From: Methylomonas sp.
GTDB taxonomy: Bacteria; Pseudomonadota; Gammaproteobacteria; Methylococcales; Methylomonadaceae
NCBI GenBank assembly: GCA_002928965.1
Contig: PERU01000003.1
Location: forward strand, 62,001-126,000
Direction of reading: 5' to 3'
Length of the DNA: 64,000 nucleotides
Below the pieces are notes generated by a model that ran no database searches, was not told where the DNA came from, and saw nothing but the letters and a program-made list of their open reading frames with translations. Both the position numbers and the translations under genes were made by a program. This document shows, in pieces, positions 17,339 to 26,675 of this stretch. Within the stretch, counting starts at the first letter, position 1; each line of letters starts with the position of its first letter.

Positions 17339-17719
17339 ATGGACTATAAAAAACAACTCGAGATTGCCGCAGATTTATTTTCTGTTAAAAACCCTACAGC
17401 CCATTTTTGGTATCAACGGGTTACAGCGGTGGCATTGATACCGCTATCCGTGTGGCTGATCGTATTGCTCAACAAAGCCTTGAGCGAGTCCTATGCTGAA
17501 ACTTTGGCTTGGTTAGTGTCGCCCATTAACGCATTTGCGATTATCGGTTGGACCATCGCGGTGTTTTATCACGCCGCCTTGGGCGTTCAAGTGGTCATTG
17601 AAGACTATGTTTCCACAATTTCTGTCAGACATTTGGCCATTCGGGCCACTAACCTGACTTTTTTGTTTTTAGGTGTTGCGGCTTTAGCGGCAATGATATT
17701 CATTCTATTCGCAAGGTAA
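17339..17719 (+). CDS. sdhD: Succinate dehydrogenase hydrophobic anchor subunit
   Basis: A 126-residue three-helix membrane protein. The sequence FYHAALGVQVVIEDYV in the second helix carries the heme-ligand histidine and the conserved quinone-site Asp-Tyr. The N-terminal region AHFWYQRVTAVALIPLSVWL is typical. The gene lies between sdhC and sdhA with short gaps (12 and 3 bases). Confidence 0.95.
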   Translation: MDYKKQLEIAADLFSVKNPTAHFWYQRVTAVALIPLSVWLIVLLNKALSESYAETLAWLVSPINAFAIIGWTIAVFYHAALGVQVVIEDYVSTISVRHLAIRATNLTFLFLGVAALAAMIFILFAR

Positions 17720-17722
17720 CTC

Positions 17723-19507
17723 ATGGCCTCAGCTTATAACATCATCGAACATCAGCATGACGTGGTCGTAGTTGGCGCCGGCGGCGCTGGTCTGCGTGCC
17801 ACATTCGGCATGGTCGAAAAAGGCCTCACAACTGCTTGTATCAGCAAAGTGTTCCCCACGCGCAGTCACACCGTTGCAGCGCAAGGCGGTATTAGTGCTG
17901 CACTGGGTAACATGGGTGAAGACGACTGGCGTTTTCACATGTACGACACCGTCAAAGGCTCAGATTGGTTGGGTGACCAAGACGCAATCGAGTACATGTG
18001 TAAAGAAGCAATTCCCGCCATTTTGGAATTGGAACACTACGGCGTACCTTTTTCCAGAACCTCTGAAGGCAAGATATATCAACGTGCTTTTGGCGGTATG
18101 TCGACCCATTACGGTAAAGGTCAAGCTCAACGAACCTGTGCGGCAGCGGACGTAACCGGTCACGCTATTCTGCACACCTTGTATCAACAGGCTTTGAAAC
18201 ACAAGGCCGAGTTCTTTGTAGAATACATTGCACTGGATTTGATCATGGAAGGCGATGTTTGCCGTGGCGTATTGGCTTGGTGTCTCGATGATGGTTCGAT
18301 TCATCTTTTTCGCGGTCATCAAACCGTACTTGCTACCGGTGGCTATGGACGCACCTATTTATCCTGCACGTCAGCCCATACGGTCACTGGTGATGGTAAC
18401 GGGATGGTATTGAGAGCAGGATTGCCTCTACAGGATATGGAATTTGTGCAGTTTCACCCCACCGGTATTTATGGTTCCGGCTGTCTGATGTCCGAAGGCG
18501 CGCGAGGTGAGGGTGGTTATCTGACCAATTCTGAAGGCGAACGCTTCATGGAACGCTATGCGCCACAAGCCAAAGACTTGGCATCTCGCGATGTCGTCAG
18601 TCGTGCAATTACAGTCGAAGTCAATGAAGGCCGTGGCGTCGGGCCTAAAAAGGATCACGTACATTTGCATCTGGAACATCTTGATCCGGCCATTATTCAC
18701 GAACGCCTGCCCGGCATTACCGAAACCGCCAGAATTTTCGCTGGTGTCGACGCCACAAAGCAACCGATACCGGTCTTACCGACAGTGCATTACAACATGG
18801 GCGGCATACCCACCAATTACAAAGCCGAAGTGGTGACTTTGAAAGATGGCAACCCTGATTACGTGGTGCCTGGTTTAATGGCCATTGGTGAAACAGCCTG
18901 TGTTTCGGTGCATGGTGCCAATCGTTTGGGTTCCAACTCCTTGCTGGATTTGGTGGTGTTTGGTCGTGCCGCAGCAATACGCTGCACGGAATTGATCAAG
19001 CCCGGCAAAGCGCATAAAAAACTCGGCAAAACCGCATGTGATCAAGCTTTGCAGCGGTTTGACAGAATTCGTCACGCCAAAGGTAGCCGGACTACTGCTG
19101 AAATTCGTCTGGACATGCAAACTACCATGCAAACCAAGGCTGCGGTGTTCAGAACCGAATCGACCTTACAGGAAGGCATACAGCGCATGGGTGAAATTGC
19201 TGATTCGTTCAACGATGTCAAAGTTGGCGATCAATCGCTGATCTGGAATACCGATCTGGTCGAGACCCTGGAGCTTGATAATCTGCTCGGTCAGGCTCAA
19301 GTCACAATTGCTGCTGCTGGTAATCGTCAGGAAAGCCGTGGTGGTCACGCACGCGAGGATTTCCCCAAACGCGACGACGATAACTGGATGAAACACACGC
19401 TGACTTGGCGGGAAGATAACAAAGTCAAGATCGATTATCGCCCGGTGCATCTGTATACGTTGACCGATGAAGTCGAAGTCGTTGCGCCCAAAGAGAGGGT
19501 TTACTAA
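17723..19507 (+). CDS. sdhA: Succinate dehydrogenase flavoprotein subunit
   Basis: A 594-residue subunit that oxidises succinate to fumarate. The dinucleotide fold begins at [12 protein letters not shown], and H49 in [11 protein letters not shown] is the covalent FAD attachment site. The substrate-site motifs are present: [29 protein letters not shown] and the C-terminal [14 protein letters not shown]. Length is standard. Its stop overlaps the ATG of sdhB by one base. Both an SDHAF4-type protein and SdhE are encoded in the operon to help flavinylation and assembly. Confidence 0.97.
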   Translation: MASAYNIIEHQHDVVVVGAGGAGLRATFGMVEKGLTTACISKVFPTRSHTVAAQGGISAALGNMGEDDWRFHMYDTVKGSDWLGDQDAIEYMCKEAIPAILELEHYGVPFSRTSEGKIYQRAFGGMSTHYGKGQAQRTCAAADVTGHAILHTLYQQALKHKAEFFVEYIALDLIMEGDVCRGVLAWCLDDGSIHLFRGHQTVLATGGYGRTYLSCTSAHTVTGDGNGMVLRAGLPLQDMEFVQFHPTGIYGSGCLMSEGARGEGGYLTNSEGERFMERYAPQAKDLASRDVVSRAITVEVNEGRGVGPKKDHVHLHLEHLDPAIIHERLPGITETARIFAGVDATKQPIPVLPTVHYNMGGIPTNYKAEVVTLKDGNPDYVVPGLMAIGETACVSVHGANRLGSNSLLDLVVFGRAAAIRCTELIKPGKAHKKLGKTACDQALQRFDRIRHAKGSRTTAEIRLDMQTTMQTKAAVFRTESTLQEGIQRMGEIADSFNDVKVGDQSLIWNTDLVETLELDNLLGQAQVTIAAAGNRQESRGGHAREDFPKRDDDNWMKHTLTWREDNKVKIDYRPVHLYTLTDEVEVVAPKERVY

Positions 19508-20292
19508 TGGTTGAATTTACACTGCCCAAAAATTCGGTTGTTAAAAAAGGTAAGTTATTCAAAGCTGCCGAAGCCGCCAGCAATGTGCGTAATTTTGAAG
19601 TCTATCGCTGGGATCCTGATTCCGGCGAGAATCCGCGCATAGACACCTATGAAATCGACATGGATCAATGCGGCCCCATGGTGCTGGACGCCATATTAAA
19701 GATCAAGAACGAGATCGACAGCAGCCTGACTTTTAGGCGTTCTTGCCGTGAAGGGGTATGCGGCTCTTGCGCCATGAATATCAATGGCAAAAATACCTTG
19801 GCTTGCACAAAAGCCATCAGCGACTACACCGGTACCGTCAAAATATTTCCGCTGCCGCATATGTCGGTGGTGAAAGATTTGGTGGCTGATATGAGTCATT
19901 TTTTTGATCAATATGCGTCGATTAAACCTTGGTTGACTAACGAAACGGATGCACCAGCCGATAGCGAACGTTTACAAAGCAAAGATGAACGCGCCAAGCT
20001 GGATGGTTTATATGAGTGCGTGTTATGTGCTTGTTGTTCGACCAGTTGTCCAAGTTACTGGTGGAACAGCGATAAATATTTGGGTCCCGCAATTTTACTG
20101 CAGGCCTATCGCTGGCTAGCGGACAGCCGCGACAGCAACGATGAGGAACGGCTGAATGAGTTAAACGAGTCGTTCAAGTTATATCGTTGCCACACCATCA
20201 TGAACTGCACCGATACCTGTCCAAAAGGATTGAACCCAGCCAAAGCGATTGCTGAAATCAAAAAAATGCTGGTTGAACGCGACATTTTGTGA
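19507..20292 (+). CDS. sdhB: Succinate dehydrogenase iron-sulfur subunit
   Basis: A 261-residue iron-sulfur protein that carries electrons from SdhA to the quinone site. C80, C85, C88 and C100 ([10 protein letters not shown] and LAC) bind the [2Fe-2S] cluster. [17 protein letters not shown] and [17 protein letters not shown] bind the [4Fe-4S] and [3Fe-4S] clusters. It is about 20 residues longer than the E. coli protein, mostly by an N-terminal extension before the ferredoxin fold. It overlaps sdhE by four bases (GTGA). Confidence 0.97.
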   Translation: MVEFTLPKNSVVKKGKLFKAAEAASNVRNFEVYRWDPDSGENPRIDTYEIDMDQCGPMVLDAILKIKNEIDSSLTFRRSCREGVCGSCAMNINGKNTLACTKAISDYTGTVKIFPLPHMSVVKDLVADMSHFFDQYASIKPWLTNETDAPADSERLQSKDERAKLDGLYECVLCACCSTSCPSYWWNSDKYLGPAILLQAYRWLADSRDSNDEERLNELNESFKLYRCHTIMNCTDTCPKGLNPAKAIAEIKKMLVERDIL

Positions 20293-20537
20293 GTGATTCG
20301 GCAAGTTTGAATAAACTGCGCTGGCGTTGCCGGCGCGGTGCCTTAGAGTTGGATGTAATGCTATTGAGGTATCTTGAGGGTTGTTATATGTCTGCTGATG
20401 AGTTTGATCAACAGTCCTTTATAAAGTTATTAGAAAGGGAAGATACCGAATTGCTCCGGTATTTAATTGGGGAAAATGCCGAATACCCGTCTGAGCTGAC
20501 CAAAATCATCTTAAAAATCAGAGCATTGTCAGCGTAA
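20289..20537 (+). CDS. sdhE: FAD assembly factor SdhE
   Basis: An 82-residue helical protein with the RGxxE motif (RRGALELD) that defines SdhE/CptB and contacts SdhA during FAD attachment. The length fits the family. The GTG start overlaps the TGA of sdhB, so translation is coupled to the complex it serves. It is the last gene of the cluster and converges on the ATPase operon. Confidence 0.94.
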   Translation: MSDSASLNKLRWRCRRGALELDVMLLRYLEGCYMSADEFDQQSFIKLLEREDTELLRYLIGENAEYPSELTKIILKIRALSA

Positions 20538-20596
20538 GACATTATTTGCTATGTTTTTAGCTTCAAGACTCCCAGTCCACCGCTAAGTTCACTTGA

Positions 20597-22429
20597 TTAA
20601 CTTGTTTGCTTAAGGGTTAAAATTTTATCCAGTAGCTGTTTGTACTCGGTAGACTGCCAAATCGAATAATTCAGGTTTCTAAATAAGCCCGTCAGCCGTG
20701 TATAGAAATTTCGTGCTTGATTTTGGTCGCTAAAATCATTTTCGGCCATCAAAATATCTTTGATCAGCATAAACATCTGTTTTTGCCTTTCCATCGGCAC
20801 AGACACATCGACCTCATCAAAAGCGTCTTGTTGCAGATACACCATATCCACAAAGATGGCTTGCTGATAAATAACAAAATCTTGCAGTGTTACGCCTTCT
20901 TCACCAGCCACCTGAATCATTTCGTGAACGCTATTACCACGTTCCAATAAACTGAGAACCTGTTGAACATGCCGGGTCCAATCGACATCCAACTCTTTGG
21001 CATACCAAGGATTTAATTGTTCCAAATAGCGTGACCAAGACAACAGAGGATCAACAGCCGGATAAAAGCGTTTGTAAGCCCGATCAGCACTTAAACCCAA
21101 AAAGGTTTTGACTGTACTCAAGGTGGACTGGGTAACGGGTTCTTCGAAGTTGCCGCCCGCAGGCGACACAGTGCCTATCATGGTCAAACTACCGGTGGCA
21201 CCGTCGGCATTGGCAATGACGCCAGCGCGCTCGTAGATGTTTTTGATTGAGGAATCCAGGTAAGCCGGGAAGGCTTCTTCTCCGGGAATTTCTTCCAGTC
21301 GACCGGACGTCTCACGCATCGCCTGTGCCCAGCGCGAGGTTGAATCAGCCAGTAACAATACATGCAAGCCCATTTGCCGATAGTATTCGCCCAAGGTTAT
21401 CCCAGTATAAATGGAGGCTTCCCGAGCGGCCACCGGCATGGATGAGGTATTGCAGATGATGATGGTTCTGTCCATCAAGGAACCGCCGGTCTTGGGGTCG
21501 ATCATTTGCGGGAATTCGCTGATGGTTTCCACCACTTCACCGGCACGTTCTCCACACGCCACCACGATGACAATGTCCACTTCTGAATTGCGGGCAATCA
21601 GGCTTTGTAATACGGTTTTGCCTGCGCCAAACGGGCCGGGAATACAACCGGTGCCGCCACGGGCAATCGGGAAAAAGGTATCAATCAGTCTGAGATGGGT
21701 CTGCAACGGTTCCTGTGGGTAGTGCCGCTGCACCAGATTATGGCGCAATAATGACTGCGTCATGGGTTTGCGAACAGGCCAGCGTTGTTTCAGGGTCAGT
21801 ACCTGTTCTTTGCCGTTGCTCAAGCGGATTTTGGCAATCGGTTCGGTTACGGTGACATTGCCTTCCTGAATCCAGGTGACTTCAACCAAGCCTTTAATGT
21901 CAAAAGGAATCATGATTTTGTGATCGAAACGATGCTCTTTAACCGAGCCGATGCTTTGTCCGGCACTCAGCCGTGAACCCGTCTGCACGCAAGGCGCAAA
22001 TGCCCACTTGGTATTGGGATTGAGTGCGGGCAGATCAACACCTCGCGGCAGAAAGTAGCCAAACTCAACCGCCAGCAAATCCAGTGGATTTTGCAAGCCA
22101 TCGTAGACTTGCCCTAATAAACCCGGGCCTAAATCCACGGATAACAGGTCGCCGGTTTGTATGACCGGATCGCCTATGCCAACGCCAACGGTGCTTTCAT
22201 ACACCTGGGCGTCGGCGCGATTGCCGTGAATTCGCAGAATTTCCGCTTTCAAGCGTTCTTGATGCTTGGCTTCGCTGCGAGTAGGTAAAATGTAAACCAA
22301 CTCGTTTTTGGTCAAGGGTTTGTCATCAATGGATTCAATAGATACTATATCGTCTTGAACGGCCACGACTCGCGCGCTGATACAGGAATTTTCGTCTGAC
22401 ATGGAATTGAAAGGAGATACTGTATTCAT
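20597..22429 (-). CDS. atpA: V/A-type ATPase subunit A (catalytic)
   Basis: A 610-residue catalytic subunit. The Walker A motif GPFGAGKT is at 265-272, a VACGERAGE motif follows at about 290, and the bulge (non-homologous) insert typical of V/A-type A subunits precedes the P-loop. The catalytic arginine-finger partner regions DSTSRWAQAMRE and EEAFPAYL are present. It is the last gene of the operon on the minus strand, overlapping the preceding gene by four bases. In spirochaetes and chlamydiae this gene instead precedes the B-subunit gene. It is clearly a V/A-type A subunit and not F-type beta. Confidence 0.95.
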   Translation of the reverse strand: MNTVSPFNSMSDENSCISARVVAVQDDIVSIESIDDKPLTKNELVYILPTRSEAKHQERLKAEILRIHGNRADAQVYESTVGVGIGDPVIQTGDLLSVDLGPGLLGQVYDGLQNPLDLLAVEFGYFLPRGVDLPALNPNTKWAFAPCVQTGSRLSAGQSIGSVKEHRFDHKIMIPFDIKGLVEVTWIQEGNVTVTEPIAKIRLSNGKEQVLTLKQRWPVRKPMTQSLLRHNLVQRHYPQEPLQTHLRLIDTFFPIARGGTGCIPGPFGAGKTVLQSLIARNSEVDIVIVVACGERAGEVVETISEFPQMIDPKTGGSLMDRTIIICNTSSMPVAAREASIYTGITLGEYYRQMGLHVLLLADSTSRWAQAMRETSGRLEEIPGEEAFPAYLDSSIKNIYERAGVIANADGATGSLTMIGTVSPAGGNFEEPVTQSTLSTVKTFLGLSADRAYKRFYPAVDPLLSWSRYLEQLNPWYAKELDVDWTRHVQQVLSLLERGNSVHEMIQVAGEEGVTLQDFVIYQQAIFVDMVYLQQDAFDEVDVSVPMERQKQMFMLIKDILMAENDFSDQNQARNFYTRLTGLFRNLNYSIWQSTEYKQLLDKILTLKQTS

Positions 22430-23106
22430 AAAGACTCAAAATCAATGCCGCTTAAACCGGCGCTAACAAGTTCGTCGAAATGCGTAACCGCTTGTTCAGC
22501 TTGGTAAACGCTCCAACGACTGATAATGTCCCAACGCATGACATAAATGACCACGGCAGGAAAATCAAAGTAATGACCATTAGCCAGACGCAGATGGTGT
22601 TGCCAGGTGACGCTTAAAATTAATTTTTCCAGTGCAAAGCTTTCACCTGCTTCCATTAGTTGTTGGGCCTGAACAATCCAGGGGATGCGGCTGGCCAAAC
22701 CGAAATGCTTATCTCGCCAATGACGGCGTATCTGCAACACTCTATCCCCGAAACCCTGAAATTGATTGCCATCAAAATCAGGTGAGGTCATGCGTAATCT
22801 AAATGCTGCCAGCAGGGTGCGCAATTCCAGGCGCCAAGTTAGAACGTCGCGCAGAAAAGGATGGCAAAACTGCTGAGCCTCGGCTTTAAAATGAGAGAAC
22901 ACAGCCGACTCTTCGAGTCCGGGAATTTTTTGCCAAAGCAGCAAGCGCTCTATGCGCTGTAAATCCTTTGCATCCTGCTCTTCCAGTAAGGCCAATCGGT
23001 TATCCAGCTGTATGCGCGATACAGGCGGCCTGTCCACGCTAAACAGGTTTTCGGGATGCTGCGGCAAACTGCTAATCAGTAATGTGTATTTGAACGCATC
23101 GCTCAC
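22426..23106 (-). CDS. V/A-type ATPase-associated DUF2764 protein
   Basis: A 226-residue soluble protein of the DUF2764 family, found between the E and A subunit genes in bacterial V/A-ATPase operons of the chlamydia/spirochaete type. It begins YTLLISSLPQHPENLFSVDRPPVSR and is rich in charged helices. It is thought to replace the C/d socket subunit, which is otherwise absent here; that role is inferred from position and from the lack of any other C/d candidate. It overlaps both neighbours by four bases. Confidence 0.8.
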   Translation of the reverse strand: MSDAFKYTLLISSLPQHPENLFSVDRPPVSRIQLDNRLALLEEQDAKDLQRIERLLLWQKIPGLEESAVFSHFKAEAQQFCHPFLRDVLTWRLELRTLLAAFRLRMTSPDFDGNQFQGFGDRVLQIRRHWRDKHFGLASRIPWIVQAQQLMEAGESFALEKLILSVTWQHHLRLANGHYFDFPAVVIYVMRWDIISRWSVYQAEQAVTHFDELVSAGLSGIDFESL

Positions 23107-23792
23107 TTGATGATGCCTTGCAATAGTGCTCTGAAGCGAGGCTGCAGATGACTCAACAGCAACTCGGACAAGGCTTCGTCTGTAAATTCAATTTGCATGG
23201 CATTGTCAACCAGGCGTATTACCAGACCTGATTTCAATTGATCGCTGACAGTCACTGTGACACCCTCCCGCAATAGATCAGCAGCGATGGCCGCTGTGAG
23301 GCCGGATAATGCACCTTGCGTTAATTCTTGCGGGTTCGCGCGGAGTTCATCGATACCAATCACATCTTCAGGCAAATGAAACTCCAATCGGGATGATTGA
23401 TCAAGTCCGGCTTTATCACGCATACGCCCCGCCAAGCTTAGTATCAATGCTTCGATAAATTGCTGTTTATCCATGGATTGACCCACAACTCGCATGACCT
23501 CCTGGCTAAAGCTACCCAGCAAGGTATCTCTAAGTTTTAATAAGGCATCACGGCCTGCCAGTCGCAATCCATCCATCCCGGCTGCATGTAGGGCATCAGC
23601 TTCCTCGCGGGCCTTGTTGACAAGGTGCTGGGCTTCCTGTTCCGCTTCGCTGATCAGCCAAGCGGCGCGTTTTTGTGCATCGACAACAATATCTTTCGCT
23701 TTACTTTGACCGGCCTGAATAGCCTCTTCGCGTAAACGTTCGATGAGTTGTTCGACACCAAACGATATCACCTCAGTGTTTTTTGCAGTCAT
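23103..23792 (-). CDS. atpE: V/A-type ATPase subunit E (peripheral stalk)
   Basis: A 229-residue protein. The first hundred residues form an alanine- and glutamate-rich coiled coil (IQAGQSKAKDIVVDAQKRAA and following), which is the outer stalk. The C-terminal half is a globular domain that caps subunit A/B. Length and layout are standard for E. It follows the K-subunit gene after 12 bases. Confidence 0.86.
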   Translation of the reverse strand: MTAKNTEVISFGVEQLIERLREEAIQAGQSKAKDIVVDAQKRAAWLISEAEQEAQHLVNKAREEADALHAAGMDGLRLAGRDALLKLRDTLLGSFSQEVMRVVGQSMDKQQFIEALILSLAGRMRDKAGLDQSSRLEFHLPEDVIGIDELRANPQELTQGALSGLTAAIAADLLREGVTVTVSDQLKSGLVIRLVDNAMQIEFTDEALSELLLSHLQPRFRALLQGIIK

Positions 23793-23804
23793 GGCTGAAT
23801 TCTC

Positions 23805-24269
23805 TCAGGTACTCGGAATGCTGCCGGCAATCACCAGCGCAAAGATGAAGGCAAATACAGCAAAGCCTTCCACAATGGCAGCTGGCGCCACGGAGAGTCC
23901 GAAAATTTCGGGTTTAGCCTTGGATGCATGAATGGCCGAAGCACAACATTGACCCTGATAGATAGCGCTAAACATCAGGGCTAAGCCACATAACAAGCCG
24001 ACCGCAAAAATACCTGAACCATTATCGGGTTGAATTGGCCTGTTTAAAGTAAACATCACCACAACCCCATAAATAACCTGAGATGACGGCATGGCGGAAA
24101 CGCCTATATAACGTCCATGACCGGATTCAGTATCCAGCATGGCGCCGATAGCAGCCTGTCCCGCAACAGCACAGCCCACAATACTGCCAATGGCTCCCAG
24201 CGCCATGGGGGCGTAGATACCCACCCAGCCCAGAAAGTCAAAATAATGGGTAATGGTCAGTTCGCTCAT
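23805..24269 (-). CDS. atpK: V/A-type ATPase subunit K (rotor proteolipid), Na+-type ligand set
   Basis: A 154-residue membrane protein of four helices, two fused proteolipid hairpins, which forms the rotor ring. The ion-binding residues of the Na+-dependent Enterococcus NtpK have equivalents here: S63-Q64 in AMPSSQVIYG (for T64-Q65), Q105 in IYQGQCC (for Q110) and the essential carboxylate E134 in AIVEGFAVF (for E139). This suggests Na+ rather than H+ coupling; it is an inference from alignment by eye. The gene overlaps the I-subunit gene by four bases. Confidence 0.9.
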   Translation of the reverse strand: MSELTITHYFDFLGWVGIYAPMALGAIGSIVGCAVAGQAAIGAMLDTESGHGRYIGVSAMPSSQVIYGVVVMFTLNRPIQPDNGSGIFAVGLLCGLALMFSAIYQGQCCASAIHASKAKPEIFGLSVAPAAIVEGFAVFAFIFALVIAGSIPST

Positions 24270-26071
24270 GAATGCACTCCTCGTTTATAAAATGCTTTAA
24301 ATGGATAACCTTCATCGGACACACTCCAATTGTAAAATTCGATGAAATTGAGTCGTAAACCGTGCACCACACCACTCATTAGACACAAGACCAGATTGAG
24401 TGCGTGGCCGATTAACAAGATCAGAATGCAAAACAACAGACCGGGGCCGGGCAGCGCATGTAATACTTGCAGGGCCAGTTGATTGAATGTCAAGGCCATG
24501 GACGCGCTGGCCAGTCCTAAGGCAAACAGTCGCATATAGCTCAACACATCGCCAAACAATTGCGTTATGCCGATCAATTGTTTCAGACCATCAAATAAGC
24601 GGAAAAAGGCGGTGGCTGGACTTTGTACTGGACGATCGCTACCGAAAAACAGCAGCAAAACGATTCCAAATCCCAGTAAGCTGAGTCCAATGCTTTCCAA
24701 AATGGTCTGAAAGGTCGTTACAATCGATAACCAATAACAAAAACCACCAATCACCATGGCAATCCAGGCAATCGGAACTAACCGCGTAGTCCAGGACACT
24801 TGATAATAGGCCTTGATCAGGTTGGCAAGCATGATGTGGAACACACCTACGGCGACCGATATGCGCATCATGCTGTCAAAATCGTTCAGGTCCAAAAGTT
24901 TTAACCGGTACAACCCGCTTTCGGCCGAAGGGGTGTAGCCAAAATAACTGCCCAGCAGCACCCCCCAGATAATAGACAATGCCAGTGTATCCAGCGCCAA
25001 AATGCGTAAGCGCTGACCGCGTAAACTGTCTCCCAAACTGCGCCATTTTAAGGCTAGCAATATCGCCAATACTGCAGCATAGCCGGCATCGGATAAGATC
25101 ATCGCGAAAAAACTGGCGAAGGAAAAAAACACGGCAGCGGAGGGGTCCCAGCCACGATAGCCGGGTGTTTGGTAAAAGTTGACTAAATCCTGCCCTCCCG
25201 CCACTTGAAGCGGGTTATTCAGCAAGGTGGGCGGTTGGTCGTTCGGGCCTGGATTGTCTACCAACATCGCCAACCCCAGGGATTCCGCAAACTGCTGATA
25301 AGCTGTAATTTGATCGACGGGTACCCAGCCTTGTACTGCAAAAATATGATCCTTGTCATAAGTAAGCAACTGAGCTTGCTGCAATTCTTCCCGGTTTTGT
25401 ACGTCACAAAGATGCAACGACAACAAGCCAATCCAGCGGGTCAATGATTCACGCTCAGCCTGCTGGTCTTCCAAATGCAATAGCGTATCAGCATATTCCC
25501 TGCGTAATTGTGACAATGGAATTGATCCGACATGGGTGCGCGGGACCGGCATGAGTTGTTCTTCCGGTTCGGTAGCTGAAATAACTACGACATAAGCATT
25601 TAGGTTGTTCTCATGCACGACTTGCCAAATCAAGCCACTTTGTTTGACGTGATGCAGCATGCCCAAAGGCACGATGTAAAACCATAAATGCAGACCGCCT
25701 AAATCGGCTTGGTTCGGCAGACGGAAATCACCCCAAGGTTCGATTTCCTTGATGCGTTTATCCAAAGCGTCCGCAAGATCGGTTAGTTCGCGGATACGTC
25801 GCTTGATTGTCAGAGCCTGATTGATGATGCTATCAAGATCAAACGGCTGTCCCCGGGTGATTTGCTGGCGTTTGCGCGGGCAATCCGCAAGGAACTTCAA
25901 AGCTTCGGCAGCGGCTTCTGAATATCCGGGGTTATGCGAAGACAGGTTTTGATCCGCATTTTGCAGTGCAATCAGGTGCATGCTGCCAAGAGCCTGCAAT
26001 TCTGCCAATACGCCGGACTTATCCGACAAAAAACCACACAGCGTCAGTTTGTTGAGTTTGACGATCGCCAT
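24266..26071 (-). CDS. atpI: V/A-type ATPase subunit I (membrane stator)
   Basis: A 601-residue protein with a soluble N-terminal half and a C-terminal membrane half with about seven or eight helices. It corresponds to the a/I subunit that holds the ion half-channels and contacts the K ring. I see the conserved stretches AIVKLNKLTLCGFLSDK at the start, YRGWDPSAAVFFSFASFFAM before the membrane domain and QLFGDVLSYMRLFALGLAS with the conserved Arg needed for ion transfer. I chose the ATG at 26071, one base after the D-subunit stop; a longer frame to 26140 would lie inside that gene. Confidence 0.92.
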   Translation of the reverse strand: MAIVKLNKLTLCGFLSDKSGVLAELQALGSMHLIALQNADQNLSSHNPGYSEAAAEALKFLADCPRKRQQITRGQPFDLDSIINQALTIKRRIRELTDLADALDKRIKEIEPWGDFRLPNQADLGGLHLWFYIVPLGMLHHVKQSGLIWQVVHENNLNAYVVVISATEPEEQLMPVPRTHVGSIPLSQLRREYADTLLHLEDQQAERESLTRWIGLLSLHLCDVQNREELQQAQLLTYDKDHIFAVQGWVPVDQITAYQQFAESLGLAMLVDNPGPNDQPPTLLNNPLQVAGGQDLVNFYQTPGYRGWDPSAAVFFSFASFFAMILSDAGYAAVLAILLALKWRSLGDSLRGQRLRILALDTLALSIIWGVLLGSYFGYTPSAESGLYRLKLLDLNDFDSMMRISVAVGVFHIMLANLIKAYYQVSWTTRLVPIAWIAMVIGGFCYWLSIVTTFQTILESIGLSLLGFGIVLLLFFGSDRPVQSPATAFFRLFDGLKQLIGITQLFGDVLSYMRLFALGLASASMALTFNQLALQVLHALPGPGLLFCILILLIGHALNLVLCLMSGVVHGLRLNFIEFYNWSVSDEGYPFKAFYKRGVHS

Positions 26072-26072
26072 C

Positions 26073-26675
26073 TTAAATAGCCTGCTGCGAGCGGAGTTGT
26101 TTGGTGGTTTTGGCGCGAACCACGTCTGCACGTTCTGCATCTGATAAAGACAGCCGAATCTTGCGTATGTTATGCAATGATTTTGGTATCAACACCTTGT
26201 CAAATAAATTGACTTTCTGGGTGACTTTTTTGACGGCCATATTCAAAATGGTTAGCCTCTGTTGTTGAACTCGCAGTTGTATCTGCAGTAACAGCATTCG
26301 CTCCAACTCGACCACCAGTCGATCAACCCAATGCGGTTTGACGAAAAAAGAATACTGTTCGCGGGATATTTTCAGTGTGCTCAATTTAGGCAAATTAACA
26401 CCCACTACATTTTCTCTTTTGACTTCTATTTGCTCCACTTTTACCAGATTCTGCACGGCAATGTGGCGATTGGCCAGCATGGGCAGGCTTGCAGCGACCC
26501 AGTCCTGGCAGGCTTGCACGTCTTGTTGCAACTGCACTAATGCAGATTGGGCCTTGGCTCGCTCGGTCATCAATTGTTGGCGTTTTAAATCCAACGAGGG
26601 TAGGTATTGCTTATAACGCTTGAGTTTGGCAGATTCTTTATGCAGAGTCGCCTTATTCAGGGATAACTTTGCCAT
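26073..26675 (-). CDS. atpD: V/A-type ATPase subunit D (central shaft)
   Basis: A 200-residue, almost wholly helical protein. The two long terminal coiled-coil arms (LSLNKATLHKESAKLKRYKQ and a C-terminal helix with RRIRLSLSDAERADVVRAK-type pattern) are those of the rotor shaft subunit D. It overlaps the B-subunit gene by 23 bases and ends one base before subunit I. No separate F subunit gene, which caps the shaft in many V/A-ATPases, is found in the operon. Confidence 0.88.
   Translation of the reverse strand: MAKLSLNKATLHKESAKLKRYKQYLPSLDLKRQQLMTERAKAQSALVQLQQDVQACQDWVAASLPMLANRHIAVQNLVKVEQIEVKRENVVGVNLPKLSTLKISREQYSFFVKPHWVDRLVVELERMLLLQIQLRVQQQRLTILNMAVKKVTQKVNLFDKVLIPKSLHNIRKIRLSLSDAERADVVRAKTTKQLRSQQAI

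Noticed and set aside
20538-20596. Terminator between sdhE and the ATPase operon
   Set aside because: A short T run exists near 20555, but I could not find a stem of useful length in front of it.
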